From the NCBI GenBank assembly GCA_934202505.1, contig CAKPXW010000003.1:1-40975 (forward strand): 40,975 nt of DNA, read 5' to 3'. Below, piece by piece: positions 8,686 to 17,321 of this stretch. This stretch comes from an uncultured Bacilli bacterium (GTDB lineage Bacteria; Bacillota_I; Bacilli_A; RFN20; CAG-631). The notes below the pieces were generated by a model that ran no database searches, was not told where the DNA came from, and saw nothing but the letters and a program-made list of their open reading frames with translations. Position numbers and translations under genes: made by a program. Positions within the stretch are counted from its first letter, which is position 1; every line of letters begins with the position of its first letter.

Positions 8686-8885
8686 ATAAGCTAATTATGA
8701 AATGATCATTATTAATTAGACATGTAGCTTAATAAAAACTGTATACACATGAGATATATATTTAATCTAAACACTATGAATAAATGTTTTGACAGCAAAA
8801 ATCAAATAAAAAAGCATTTCAAGTATTAGTGTAGTAAGAATAACAAATTTATAGATTTACTATTGTACTAGCAGGAGACTGAGCG
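8686..8885. other. Gap after hamB with nested inverted repeats
   Basis: Directly after the hamB stop, TAAGCTA (8687-8693) pairs with TAGCTTA (8725-8731), and an inner pair CTAATTA/TAATTAG is an alternative. No T-run follows the hairpin immediately, so termination is uncertain. The next gene's AGGAG lies at 8873-8877. Confidence 0.35.
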
Positions 8886-10928
8886 ATGAAAGATTTTAAT
8901 CATTCAAATCAAATAAACAAATCATATTATAATAATGATATTTCTAATTTTCTATGCGATAATCCAGATGAAATATTAGGTTCTTTATTAAATTATAATT
9001 CAAAATGTGGATTAAATTGCTCACAGGAACAAGCTGAGGCTTGGAAGCAACAAATATTCTTTCTTCAAAATAAATTGAAAAATAGTATGTATTCAGGACA
9101 AATTATTTTTGAATATAATATTGTCCGTTTAGGAAAAAGAATAGATGTAGTTTTACTTATAAAACACATTGTCTTTTTGCTTGAATTTAAGAATGGTGCT
9201 ACAAGATATCTTGCCAGAGACGCTGAACAAGCTGAAGATTATGCAATTGACATCAAAAATTTTCATAAGGAATCAGAAAAATTATATGTTTGTCCTATTT
9301 TAATTGCCACTAATGCAGAAAATAGAAAAAATATCATTGATAACTATGATAATATGCAAATACAATTACAGTATGCAAATGATAACACGTTCATGAATTG
9401 TATAAAAGATGTTTGCAATAAATATGGAACTGATGAAAAAATTGATTTTACAAAATGGTATAATAGTCAATACTGTCCAACTCCTACTATTATTGAAGTT
9501 GCTATTGCTATGTACAAATATCATACAGTTGCTGAGATTGCTCATTCTGAGGCAGGGCAAGAAGACATAGATGCTTGTGAAAAAAAGATTAAGGAAATTA
9601 TTGAATATTCAAAAATTAATCATAAGAAATCAATTTGCTTTATTACAGGAGTCCCTGGAGCTGGTAAAACTCTTATTGGTCTTGATTTAGTAGCAAATAA
9701 TTTGAATGTAGAAAAAAACATTAAATCTGTTTACTTGTCAGGAAATGGATCTTTAGTTGCCGTTTTAAGGAAAGCACTAATAGAAAATGAATTGGATAGA
9801 AAGAATAAAATAAGTAAAGAAAAGCTATCTATAAACAAAAGAAAAGAGATAAATGCTGGAGTAAACACATTTATTCAAGAAGCATATAAATTTCGTAAAG
9901 ATAATATAAGCAATTTAGATAATGAAGATTATGAACCACCTGAAAATGTAATTATATTTGATGAAGCTCAAAGATGTTGGAGCAAAAGTAAATTAACAAA
10001 TTGGACTAAAAAGAAGATTGGCAAAGATATTACTGTAAGTGAACCAAATTATTTTATTCAAATTATGAATAAAAGGAAGGATTGGGCAGTAATTATATGT
10101 TTGGTCGGACTTGGACAAGAAATTTATGACGGAGAAGTCGGCATTAATGAATGGTTCAGATCAGCTATTCAAGACTTTGATGACTGGGATATTTACTATT
10201 CTTCTAAACTATTTTATCGATCAGAAGATAGAAATATTGATAAATCTTTAATCATGAGTTTTCCAAGAGTTCACATGATTGATGAACTTCATTTGTCTAC
10301 ATCTGTTCGTTCATTTAGAAATGAAAAACAAAGCAGTTTTGTTGACAATATTTTAGGTAATAATACAATCAATGCTAAGAAAATATATAATAAAATAAAA
10401 AAAGAATATCCAATTGCTATAACAAGGGACATAAAAAAGGCAAAAAACTACATAAGAAATAAAGTTCATGGAAGCCAAAGATGTGGAATTGTCGCTTGTA
10501 GTTCTGCACAAAGGCTTAAACCTGAAGGAATTTTTGTTACTACAAATATAGATGTTGAAAAATGGTTTTTATCGCCAAAAGAAGATTTAAGGTCTTCTAA
10601 TGTAATGGAAATTGTGGCTAGCGAGTTTAAAGTACAAGGACTTGAAATTGATTATAGTGTTGTATGTTGGGATGCTGATTTACGTAGAGAAGGAAATGGG
10701 TGGGGTTATTATAACTTTAAGGGAACAAAATGGCAAAAAAGAAAAAATCAAGAACAACAAAGGTACCTTTTAAATGCATACAGAGTTTTATTGACCAGAG
10801 CAAGACAAGAAATGGTTATCTTTGTACCAGAAGGCGTTGATGAAGAAATTGATCCAACTAGGAACAAAATCTATTATAATGAAATTTTTAAGTATCTTCA
10901 TGAAAGTTGTGGAATAGAAGAACTATAA
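8886..10928 (+). CDS. Nuclease-helicase fusion: PD-(D/E)XK domain plus DUF2075 ATPase
   Basis: This is a 680-aa two-part protein. The N-terminal part has a PD-(D/E)XK-like signature: KRIDVVLL with Asp87, then FLLEFKNG with Glu100 and Lys102. The second part is a DUF2075-type P-loop NTPase/helicase with Walker A GVPGAGKT (255-262), IIFDEAQRCW (about 355-364) as Walker B, and a C-terminal RVLLTRARQEMVIFVP, the UvrD-like motif VI region. Proteins of this make-up occur as single-gene defence candidates. The likely role is ATP-driven recognition of foreign nucleic acid coupled to cleavage; this is inference. A clean AGGAG 8 bases upstream and a gap on both sides make it a stand-alone gene. Confidence 0.75.
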   Translation: MKDFNHSNQINKSYYNNDISNFLCDNPDEILGSLLNYNSKCGLNCSQEQAEAWKQQIFFLQNKLKNSMYSGQIIFEYNIVRLGKRIDVVLLIKHIVFLLEFKNGATRYLARDAEQAEDYAIDIKNFHKESEKLYVCPILIATNAENRKNIIDNYDNMQIQLQYANDNTFMNCIKDVCNKYGTDEKIDFTKWYNSQYCPTPTIIEVAIAMYKYHTVAEIAHSEAGQEDIDACEKKIKEIIEYSKINHKKSICFITGVPGAGKTLIGLDLVANNLNVEKNIKSVYLSGNGSLVAVLRKALIENELDRKNKISKEKLSINKRKEINAGVNTFIQEAYKFRKDNISNLDNEDYEPPENVIIFDEAQRCWSKSKLTNWTKKKIGKDITVSEPNYFIQIMNKRKDWAVIICLVGLGQEIYDGEVGINEWFRSAIQDFDDWDIYYSSKLFYRSEDRNIDKSLIMSFPRVHMIDELHLSTSVRSFRNEKQSSFVDNILGNNTINAKKIYNKIKKEYPIAITRDIKKAKNYIRNKVHGSQRCGIVACSSAQRLKPEGIFVTTNIDVEKWFLSPKEDLRSSNVMEIVASEFKVQGLEIDYSVVCWDADLRREGNGWGYYNFKGTKWQKRKNQEQQRYLLNAYRVLLTRARQEMVIFVPEGVDEEIDPTRNKIYYNEIFKYLHESCGIEEL

Positions 10929-11117
10929 AAAAATCAAACGTCAAAGTTAATATTAGATTTATTCAATATTAAAACATATAATATTTTTAAATTCTATTAA
11001 GAAAAGTATAGTATATAAGCAAGTACCAATAAAAAATATTATTAAATATCATACGCACAGATTGGTAGTTTATTTGAAAAAATATCAAAAACCACATTAT
11101 AGTGAATTTTTATTGCT

Positions 11118-11212
11118 TATTTTGCCTAATTCATATTTATAAAGAATATTAATATAATTGTTCAAAAAGAATTATAGATAAATTGTGTGACATATAGAGT
11201 TAGATGATATTA
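11118..11212 (+). pseudogene. Remnant of a HEPN-gene 3' end, paralogous to the gene at 20813-21379
   Basis: These bases match the last about 95 bases of the HEPN gene at 20813-21379: TATTTTGCCTAATTCATAT is identical in both, followed by near matches such as AATTGTTCAAAA, AATTATAGATAAATT and TAGAGTTA. In the gene this encodes ILPNSYRNG and the C terminus; here TAA and TAG stops and small indels break the frame. It shows that a second NTase-HEPN module once lay here and was lost. Confidence 0.8.
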
Positions 11213-11226
11213 ATTAATATGTGATT

Positions 11227-11481
11227 TTAAATGGGTTTATCATTTTCATCTAAAAACAATCTATAAAGAGGAATGTTAAGAGAGTCTGCTATTTTTATTA
11301 ATACATCAATTGTTGCTGCATGTGTTCCTAGTTCAATTCTTCCATAATATGCTCTTGAAATACCAGTATATTCTTCCATTTCAGCTTGAGTATAGCCAGT
11401 TTCTTCCTTTCTAATTCGAGCTATATTTTGACCTAATTTGTATCTATAATTTTTATTTTTATCTTGTCGAACTCTAGCCAT
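11227..11481 (-). CDS. XRE-family helix-turn-helix transcription regulator
   Basis: An 84-aa protein made of one Cro/CI-type HTH domain: YTQAEMEEYTGISRAYYGRI is the helix-turn-helix, followed by helices 4 and 5 (ATIDVLIKIADSLNIPLYRL). The GTG at 11490 is possible, but ATG at 11481 has AAGGTG at the right distance on the minus strand. It is divergent from the AIPR-GHKL pair, with about 170 bp between, and is likely their repressor. Controller proteins of this type keep toxic defence genes low until needed. No effector domain is present, so it should act by DNA binding alone. Confidence 0.85.
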   Translation of the reverse strand: MARVRQDKNKNYRYKLGQNIARIRKEETGYTQAEMEEYTGISRAYYGRIELGTHAATIDVLIKIADSLNIPLYRLFLDENDKPI

Positions 11482-11520
11482 TAGATGCACCTTCTTTTAA
11501 ATATATTTTATCATAATTTT

Positions 11521-11570
11521 ATATATAACGCTATATATGACGTTGAGATATATATTAAATGTTGTAAAAT
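11521..11570 (+). promoter_or_regulatory. Divergent control region: candidate operator and promoter for the AIPR operon
   Basis: Imperfect inverted halves ATATATAACG (11521-11530) and CGTTGAGATATAT (11541-11553) flank a 10-bp centre. They overlap a possible promoter reading right: TTGAGA (11543-11548), 16 bp, TAAAAT (11565-11570). This is a natural site for the divergent XRE protein to repress both genes. Confidence 0.4.
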
Positions 11571-11651
11571 ATAATTGCATGAGGTAATCCTGTATGCATT
11601 TAAAGCTACTGCTTGGCTAACAAAATGAAGCAGAGAAATGGAGACTCAAAT

Positions 11652-12869
11652 ATGAGCAAAAATAATAAAATGGAACTAAAGTTTAAGGTTTCAAGCTTTA
11701 GAAAGATTCCAAATCCTTACATTAAATCTAATAATGTAGGCGAAACCAAACCGGAGATGTATGTGTTGATTTGTGATGTTAAAGATTTACCTACAGACAT
11801 TCCAATGGGAACAAATCCAAGAATGCAAAATGAAAAAACGAAAGTGGCAAAAAAAATTCAAGCATCATTGACTAACCATACGGAAAGAAATTTTTATTTG
11901 TTGAATAGAGGTATCTTACTTTCTGCTAAGTCTGTATCCTATAACAATGAAGAGAATGTTGTTACTGTCTTATTCGAAGATTTAAGCGTTCACGGAAATG
12001 TTGATGGTGGACATACTTATACTATTATTAAAAATTGTTGTGATCAATTAGAGCCAGGAGAACAATTTGTAAAAATTGAAGTACTAACTGGCATTGAAGA
12101 TATGTTTGAACAATTGGCTGCTGCTAGAAATACATCTGTTCAAGTTAATGATCAATCAATTGCTGAACTTGAAAACAGATTCGAATTAATAAAAGATGCC
12201 TTTAGAAATGAAAGATTTTATAACGATATCAGTTATAAACAAAATGACATCAAAAGAATTGATGTATCTGACATTTTAGCTATTTTAAATTTATTTAATA
12301 TAGATAGATATCCAACGGATAAATTAAATCCTATGCCATTGGTTTCATATGCTAGTAAAAAATCATGTAGCGATTATTATATTGATGAACATAAAAAGCA
12401 CGAAAAGGATCAAACACAAAATCCTTATTATAAGATGAAAAGCATCATGCCAAAAATAACTGAATTATACGATCAATTAGAAACAAGAATGCCTGAATTT
12501 TATAAAGGTGAAGCAACTGGTGTAAAAAAATATGGCTCAATTACTGGTGTTTCAATGGTAAAACCAGGTAAAGAAAAATATAAATCAAAATTTTATGAAT
12601 ATGATATGGATTACAGTACTCCAAACGGTTTTATCTATCCGATTTTAGGCGCTTTTAGAGCTTTAGTAAGAGAAAAGGATGGAAAGTATGAATGGATTAA
12701 AGATCCGATTCTTGTTTTAAACGAATTAGGAAATAATTTAGTTGCTAGCACTATTCAAATGTCACGTGATTTAGGAAATAATCCTAATGCAACAGGAAAA
12801 AACAGTAATCTTTGGCAAACATTATTTATGCAAGTCAAGATGACTACGATGACAGCTAGTTTTTTGTGA
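11652..12869 (+). CDS. AIPR-family protein (abortive infection phage resistance)
   Basis: The 405-aa protein shows the AIPR core (Pfam family named after abortive-infection phage-resistance proteins): LLNRGILLSAKSVSY, then VHGNVDGGHTYTII, then AAARNTSVQVNDQSIAELEN. The NRG and DGGHT elements match the family's NRG...NGGQT pattern. Biochemistry of the family is poorly known; members sit in multi-gene defence loci, including MZA-type systems with a MutL-like ATPase. The longest frame begins with TTG at 11613, but ATG at 11652, 8 bases after GGAG (11640-11643), is the better start. The stop is 11 bp before the GHKL-ATPase gene, so the two are co-transcribed. Confidence 0.8.
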   Translation: MSKNNKMELKFKVSSFRKIPNPYIKSNNVGETKPEMYVLICDVKDLPTDIPMGTNPRMQNEKTKVAKKIQASLTNHTERNFYLLNRGILLSAKSVSYNNEENVVTVLFEDLSVHGNVDGGHTYTIIKNCCDQLEPGEQFVKIEVLTGIEDMFEQLAAARNTSVQVNDQSIAELENRFELIKDAFRNERFYNDISYKQNDIKRIDVSDILAILNLFNIDRYPTDKLNPMPLVSYASKKSCSDYYIDEHKKHEKDQTQNPYYKMKSIMPKITELYDQLETRMPEFYKGEATGVKKYGSITGVSMVKPGKEKYKSKFYEYDMDYSTPNGFIYPILGAFRALVREKDGKYEWIKDPILVLNELGNNLVASTIQMSRDLGNNPNATGKNSNLWQTLFMQVKMTTMTASFL

Positions 12870-12880
12870 GGTAATGTAGT

Positions 12881-15073
12881 ATGATTCCCATTGATGAAGT
12901 TTTATCTATTTACAAGGAATCTCAAATTGATGATTTCTTAAAAAAATATACAGGATTATCATTAAATGAAAAAAATTTATCTTATGAAAAAATTAAGAAA
13001 AATTATAAATTTCTTGGTAATAGTAGTTCAAATGGTTCAAATGTTGGGCAACTTACAAGTGGTGAAAAAGGTCTAGTAGAGAGAATAACAAATGCAATTG
13101 ATGCTGTAATTGAAAAGCAAAAAAATAAATGTGGTATTGTATCTGCTAAAGATTCACTTGCAATAATAAAAAAAGCATTTCCAAAGTATTATGAAAATAT
13201 GATTGATGTTATTAATGATAATGCTGAAAAATCATTTGCAAAGGATGCAGAAAGTCAGGTTATTTTAGCTGTAAACGATGGTTCAAAATCAAACAAGCCG
13301 ACTTTTGATGTAATTGATAAAGGGACAGGCTTGTTAGGCTCTGAATTTGAAAGTACAATTTTATCTATTAATCATGGTAATAAACTTTCAAGAGAAAAAT
13401 CTTATTTGATAGGAGCATTTGGGCAGGGTGGTTCAACATCTTTGCCCTTCACATATGCGACAATAATTTTATCAAAGAAAGAAAATAGATTCTTTTTTAC
13501 AATAATTAAAATGGTCGAATTAATTGATTATAAAAACATGGTATATGTATATTTTACATTGAATGATCAAATCCCCGAATTAAACTGTAATGATTTTACT
13601 TGTGATGATAATTATTTAGAGGATTTTGTTAATCAAAGTGCCTCAGGAACATTAGTTAGAATGGTTGAAGCAGAGATTTCAAAAAGATTTAGAGATAATG
13701 AAGCCACTAAACCAGGTATGTTGGCAGATTATTTAAATACTGAATTATTTAATGTTGGGTTACCTGTTAAAGTAATAGAAAATAGAATAAGTTATGTTTC
13801 AAATGTTCACTTGCAAAATAGATCTATTTATGGAACTCAACTCAAATTAAAGACTTCAAAAAAATATGTAAAAAAAGATTATTGTGGAACTATTAAGATA
13901 GAGCATAATAATAGAACATATAATATCGATTATTATACACTCCTTCCTAGTGATGAAGATAAATGGGGAAGCGAATCAGAATGTAAAAAAGTTTTTGAGC
14001 AATTTAATGCGTATTATGATCCAATAATTTATACAGTAAATGGACAAACTATTACAACTGAAAGATATACAAAGTTGAATAATGCTGGCTTGAATTTTTT
14101 AAGATATAGGTTATTAGTAGTCATTAATTTGGATATTTTAGAAACTGAAAAATATAAATTTTTTACTACAGATAGGGCTAGAATTGTTGAAAGTGATTTA
14201 ACAAAAGGCTTTTTAGATAAAGTTATAAAAGCATTAGCTTCAACCCAAAAACTAATTGAAATTAACGGCATAGTTGGCGAAAAATCTATTTCATCTTCTA
14301 TAGATCAAAATTTGCTTGATGAAGTCTCAAAACAAGTTAAAAATGAATATAGTAAATTTTTAAAATCAGGTACAGTCATTCCAGGAAGAAATGGCAGACA
14401 TTTTGAACCAACGCCAGAAGAAATATATGAAGATCATATTGTTACTTTAGAATTAACATCATCAAAACGTGAATTTTGTAAAGATGAAAATATAATATTT
14501 GTTATTACCACTAAAGCTCAAAAGCATATTAATGAAGAAGCAATTATTAGTGGATTCTTAAATGATAGATGTTTTAATGATTTGCAAAGAAATTTTATGA
14601 ATGGTAGAATTCAATATTCTATAAATGCTGGCTCTCTTAAACCTGGAATTTATACAATTCAGTTTATTTATTTCAAAAATAATATAACAACAATGGAAAC
14701 TGAAAAAATTGTGTTTGAAATAAAAAATGAAAAATCTTCTGATAAAGAAAAAAATATGCAAACAAAGAGCTTAGACTTAAATATCATTATTGTTGATGAG
14801 GCTACTTTGATTTGTGATATTGCTAGAGATAAAGTAAATAAAAAAATTGATATAAAATTATGTCTTGATTCAGATCAACTAAGAAGTGAAGTTTATGGTT
14901 TATCTGCTTCAAGCGACCAAATATTAAAGATTAAAAATCAAATAATTAAACCAATTGTTTTATTCTCATTATTCTATGGTGAAGCTTATGATGAAATTGT
15001 AAATGATGAAGATAAGAACAAAGTTATTTTATCTTTTATTAAAGCATTTGTAAGTTCAATAATAATTAACTAA
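12881..15073 (+). CDS. GHKL (HSP90/MutL-type) ATPase partner of the AIPR protein
   Basis: A 730-aa protein. The Bergerat ATP-binding fold is visible: N-box ERITNAIDAV (68-77), G1 box DKGTGL (146-151) and lid/G2 region GAFGQGGS (178-185). The middle region (about 290-480) is consistent with a transducer domain; the C-terminal about 200 residues include beta-rich sequence (EFCKDENIIFVITTKAQ) and a helical end, with no known domain. HSP90-like ATPases clamp or dimerise on nucleotide binding, so this may be the sensor or switch for the AIPR protein. GAGGT upstream of ATG and the 11-bp gap to the AIPR gene show one operon, ended by a strong terminator. Confidence 0.8.
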   Translation: MIPIDEVLSIYKESQIDDFLKKYTGLSLNEKNLSYEKIKKNYKFLGNSSSNGSNVGQLTSGEKGLVERITNAIDAVIEKQKNKCGIVSAKDSLAIIKKAFPKYYENMIDVINDNAEKSFAKDAESQVILAVNDGSKSNKPTFDVIDKGTGLLGSEFESTILSINHGNKLSREKSYLIGAFGQGGSTSLPFTYATIILSKKENRFFFTIIKMVELIDYKNMVYVYFTLNDQIPELNCNDFTCDDNYLEDFVNQSASGTLVRMVEAEISKRFRDNEATKPGMLADYLNTELFNVGLPVKVIENRISYVSNVHLQNRSIYGTQLKLKTSKKYVKKDYCGTIKIEHNNRTYNIDYYTLLPSDEDKWGSESECKKVFEQFNAYYDPIIYTVNGQTITTERYTKLNNAGLNFLRYRLLVVINLDILETEKYKFFTTDRARIVESDLTKGFLDKVIKALASTQKLIEINGIVGEKSISSSIDQNLLDEVSKQVKNEYSKFLKSGTVIPGRNGRHFEPTPEEIYEDHIVTLELTSSKREFCKDENIIFVITTKAQKHINEEAIISGFLNDRCFNDLQRNFMNGRIQYSINAGSLKPGIYTIQFIYFKNNITTMETEKIVFEIKNEKSSDKEKNMQTKSLDLNIIIVDEATLICDIARDKVNKKIDIKLCLDSDQLRSEVYGLSASSDQILKIKNQIIKPIVLFSLFYGEAYDEIVNDEDKNKVILSFIKAFVSSIIIN

Positions 15074-15078
15074 TGGAC

Positions 15079-15111
15079 AAGGAGAATTTTATAGCTACAA
15101 TTCTCCTTTTT
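15079..15111 (+). terminator. Strong rho-independent terminator of the AIPR-GHKL operon
   Basis: A perfect 10-bp stem AAGGAGAATT (15079-15088) / AATTCTCCTT (15099-15108), with a 10-base loop, runs into a T-run. It starts 6 bp after the stop codon. Confidence 0.9.
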
Positions 15112-15115
15112 CGTA

Positions 15116-15390
15116 GTGTGACGAGTATGTCATAACTATAAGTTGAAAGTCCAAATAGGGGTGTATTTGTCACGAACCAGATAGCAACTTGCAAAACGTT
15201 AATCAGTGATGACACATGAAAAGAATAAATAGTAAAATCGTGGTCCAACGGACAGAAATTTAAGCCAAAGACTTGCTAAAATGGGTAAGTTGCCAAAAAA
15301 CAAGAGCATCAAATCTTATGAAATGTAGTCTCAATAAGAATTAATCAACAAAAACAGTATGTTCAAGAAAATGGCACGATGTGGTATGAG
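15116..15390 (+). mobile_element. Probable 5' fragment of a group II intron (domain I only)
   Basis: Starting 5 bp after the terminator T-run, the sequence begins GTGTGACGAG, matching the GUGYG intron 5' end. It continues with elements typical of bacterial intron domain I: AAGTCCAAATAGGGG, CACGAACCAGATAGCAAC, AAATAGTAAAATCGTGG and AATTTAAGCC. It is richer in G than the surrounding DNA and has no open frame. No domain V (GAGCCG...GUUC) or reverse-transcriptase frame follows, so it is a truncated copy; the right border is approximate. Insertion just behind a terminator hairpin is the known preference of class C introns. The family call rests on pattern memory. Confidence 0.5.
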
Positions 15391-15548
15391 AGGGAAAATT
15401 TACATTTTTTTTCTACTCGATTTTTTGAAAATGGTTGACAAAAATTTTTAGATAATTTGTGAGTTCGAGAAAATTTATAACTTTGGTAAAAATCAAATTT
15501 GATTTCAAAATAAAATGCTATTTAAAATAATGTGAAATTTTAAAATTA
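15391..15548. other. Rest of the 730-bp gap before CBASS, part 1
   Basis: AT-rich with no gene. AAAATAATGTGAAATTTT at 15525-15542 is an imperfect tandem copy of the start of the 40-bp repeat that follows. TTGACA at 15434-15439 resembles a -35 box, but no good -10 follows at 17 bp. Confidence 0.35.
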
Positions 15549-15588
15549 AAAATAATGAGCAAATTTTGTCGAATTATGTGTTTTTATA
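15549..15588 (+). repeat. 40-bp module-associated repeat, copy 2 (upstream of CBASS)
   Basis: Identical to copy 3 (20128-20167) over all 40 bases plus one further A at the left; one base differs from copy 1. It lies 215 bp before the CD-NTase start. Confidence 0.85.
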
Positions 15589-15733
15589 TTTGAATGGGCT
15601 TTATAAAACAAAATGAACAGTAAGATTTTCAAAAATTAATACATATTATTTAAGAATAAATAAAGAAGAGTATTTAATAAAAAATATTAAAATGATAATA
15701 CAAATTAATGTTTGAATATTCTTAAGAAAATTT

Positions 15734-15803
15734 TAGGTAAACCTAGAAAGGAGAAATTATTGTTAAGTTATTAAATTATATTTAACTGAATAATACAATA
15801 TTT
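15734..15803 (+). promoter_or_regulatory. CBASS leader: distant Shine-Dalgarno, hairpin and possible 4-codon leader ORF
   Basis: AGAAAGGAG (15745-15753) is 50 bases before the CD-NTase ATG. It is preceded by the small hairpin TAGGT-AA-ACCTA (15734-15745). Six bases after it, TTG TTA AGT TAT TAA (15760-15774) could be a leader peptide. A stop codon in the cyclase frame at 15783-15785 excludes an earlier ATG, GTG or TTG start. The same arrangement is seen at hamA. Confidence 0.35.
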
Positions 15804-17321
15804 ATGAATAGATTTGAGAAGTTTTTTAATCAAATAGCAAAAGACTTAGATCTTACAGATACTGAAAATGATGCGATTGTTAGTTCATATGAAGCGGTTG
15901 GAAATTGTCTTATAGAATCCAAAGAGTTAAAAGAATTTTGTCCTAATGTTTTTCCACAAGGTTCAGTAAGACTAGGTACTGTTGTTAAACCGCTAAAAAG
16001 TGATGATTATGATGTTGACTTAGTTTGTGAATTGAATAGCAAATGTTTATCTGCTAAAGAAGTAAAACATATAGTGGGAAATGCTTTAAAAAATAGTAGA
16101 TATGTTAGTCAATTGGAAAAAGAACATGGTCGTTGTTGGACATTAAATTATAATGCTAATCCTCCATACCATATAGACATTCTTCCAGGAGCGTGTTTAC
16201 CAAATGATAGAGTAAAAGCAACAAATTTTATTGATAATAGTTATTGTTGGCTTTATACGAATCCTAAAGGGTTTGCTAAATGGTTTTTATCTTTAAAAAA
16301 GCAACAATTGAATGAAACATTTAAGGATAGTGTTGAGCCTATTAAAGAATATTCTGGAAAAAGTGTTTTGCAAAGAGCAGTTCAATTAATAAAAAGACAT
16401 AGAGATGTTTATTTTAAGGAAAATCCAGATGATGGACCTGCTTCTGTAATTATTACTGCATTAACAGGACTTTCATATAATAACGAATCAACTATTGAAG
16501 ATGTTTTAAAAAATGGACCAATTCAATGGATTTCACATATTGGTTTTAAAGATGACAAATTATCGATTAAAATACCTTCTCTTCCTGATGATGATTATGC
16601 AGATAAGTGGAATGAAGAAGGCATGAAATCAGTTAATAATTTTTTAAAGTGGCATCGTCAGCTAATTGAGGATTTAGATAATTTATTTGAAACAAATAGG
16701 TATGATAAATTTATCGAAATAGCAAAAAAAATGTTTACAGATTCATCTATTGATAAAGTTTCTAAATCTAATTCAAGGATAACAGATTCGTTAAAAGAAT
16801 CATTTAATCAAAAAAATCCCATTACAACAAGAGCGTATTATCATCCACTATTTAATCATGCTTTAACATTGCCTACAGGAATTGATTGGCTACCTTCAAA
16901 ATATGTTAATGTTAAAATATTATGTAGAGTATATGATAATGAAGAATCTGCTAACAATTTTGATGGAAATTATGAATATGAATTTAGTGATTTTTCACCA
17001 ATTTTAAAAAAACATAAAAATTTAGCTTTTAAAGCTATTATTAATTCATATGATCAAATAGAATATCATGTTAAATGGCAAATTACTAATACTGGAAGCG
17101 AAGCCAAAAATGCAAAAAATGGATCTCAATTACGTGGAGAGTTTATTAATGGTGAAAAGTCAAATATGAAAGAATATATCCATACTGAATCCACATTATA
17201 TGCAGGAACTCATTTTGTACAATTCTTTGTTTTAAGAACAAAGAACGTTAATGGAAAATTACATGAAAATTGCGTTTCAAAATCAAAATTGATAACAATC
17301 AATATAGGAGCTATGGAATGA
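15804..17321 (+). CDS. CBASS CD-NTase (cyclic oligonucleotide synthase) with AGS-C sensor domain
   Basis: The enzyme makes a cyclic nucleotide second messenger upon phage infection. The nucleotidyltransferase signature is complete: GS at 53-54 in FPQGSVRLGT, DYDVD with Asp70 and Asp72, and the third acid Asp125 in PYHIDILPGA. A helical middle follows (RAVQLIKRHRDVYF). The C-terminal about 150 residues (KILCRVYDN, then YHVKWQITNTGSEA, then HFVQFFVLRTKN) match the beta-rich AGS-C domain found on many SMODS cyclases. Length 505 aa is normal. The stop overlaps the start of the effector gene (ATGA), so the two are translationally coupled. The product nucleotide cannot be told from sequence by eye. 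Confidence 0.9.
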   Translation: MNRFEKFFNQIAKDLDLTDTENDAIVSSYEAVGNCLIESKELKEFCPNVFPQGSVRLGTVVKPLKSDDYDVDLVCELNSKCLSAKEVKHIVGNALKNSRYVSQLEKEHGRCWTLNYNANPPYHIDILPGACLPNDRVKATNFIDNSYCWLYTNPKGFAKWFLSLKKQQLNETFKDSVEPIKEYSGKSVLQRAVQLIKRHRDVYFKENPDDGPASVIITALTGLSYNNESTIEDVLKNGPIQWISHIGFKDDKLSIKIPSLPDDDYADKWNEEGMKSVNNFLKWHRQLIEDLDNLFETNRYDKFIEIAKKMFTDSSIDKVSKSNSRITDSLKESFNQKNPITTRAYYHPLFNHALTLPTGIDWLPSKYVNVKILCRVYDNEESANNFDGNYEYEFSDFSPILKKHKNLAFKAIINSYDQIEYHVKWQITNTGSEAKNAKNGSQLRGEFINGEKSNMKEYIHTESTLYAGTHFVQFFVLRTKNVNGKLHENCVSKSKLITINIGAME

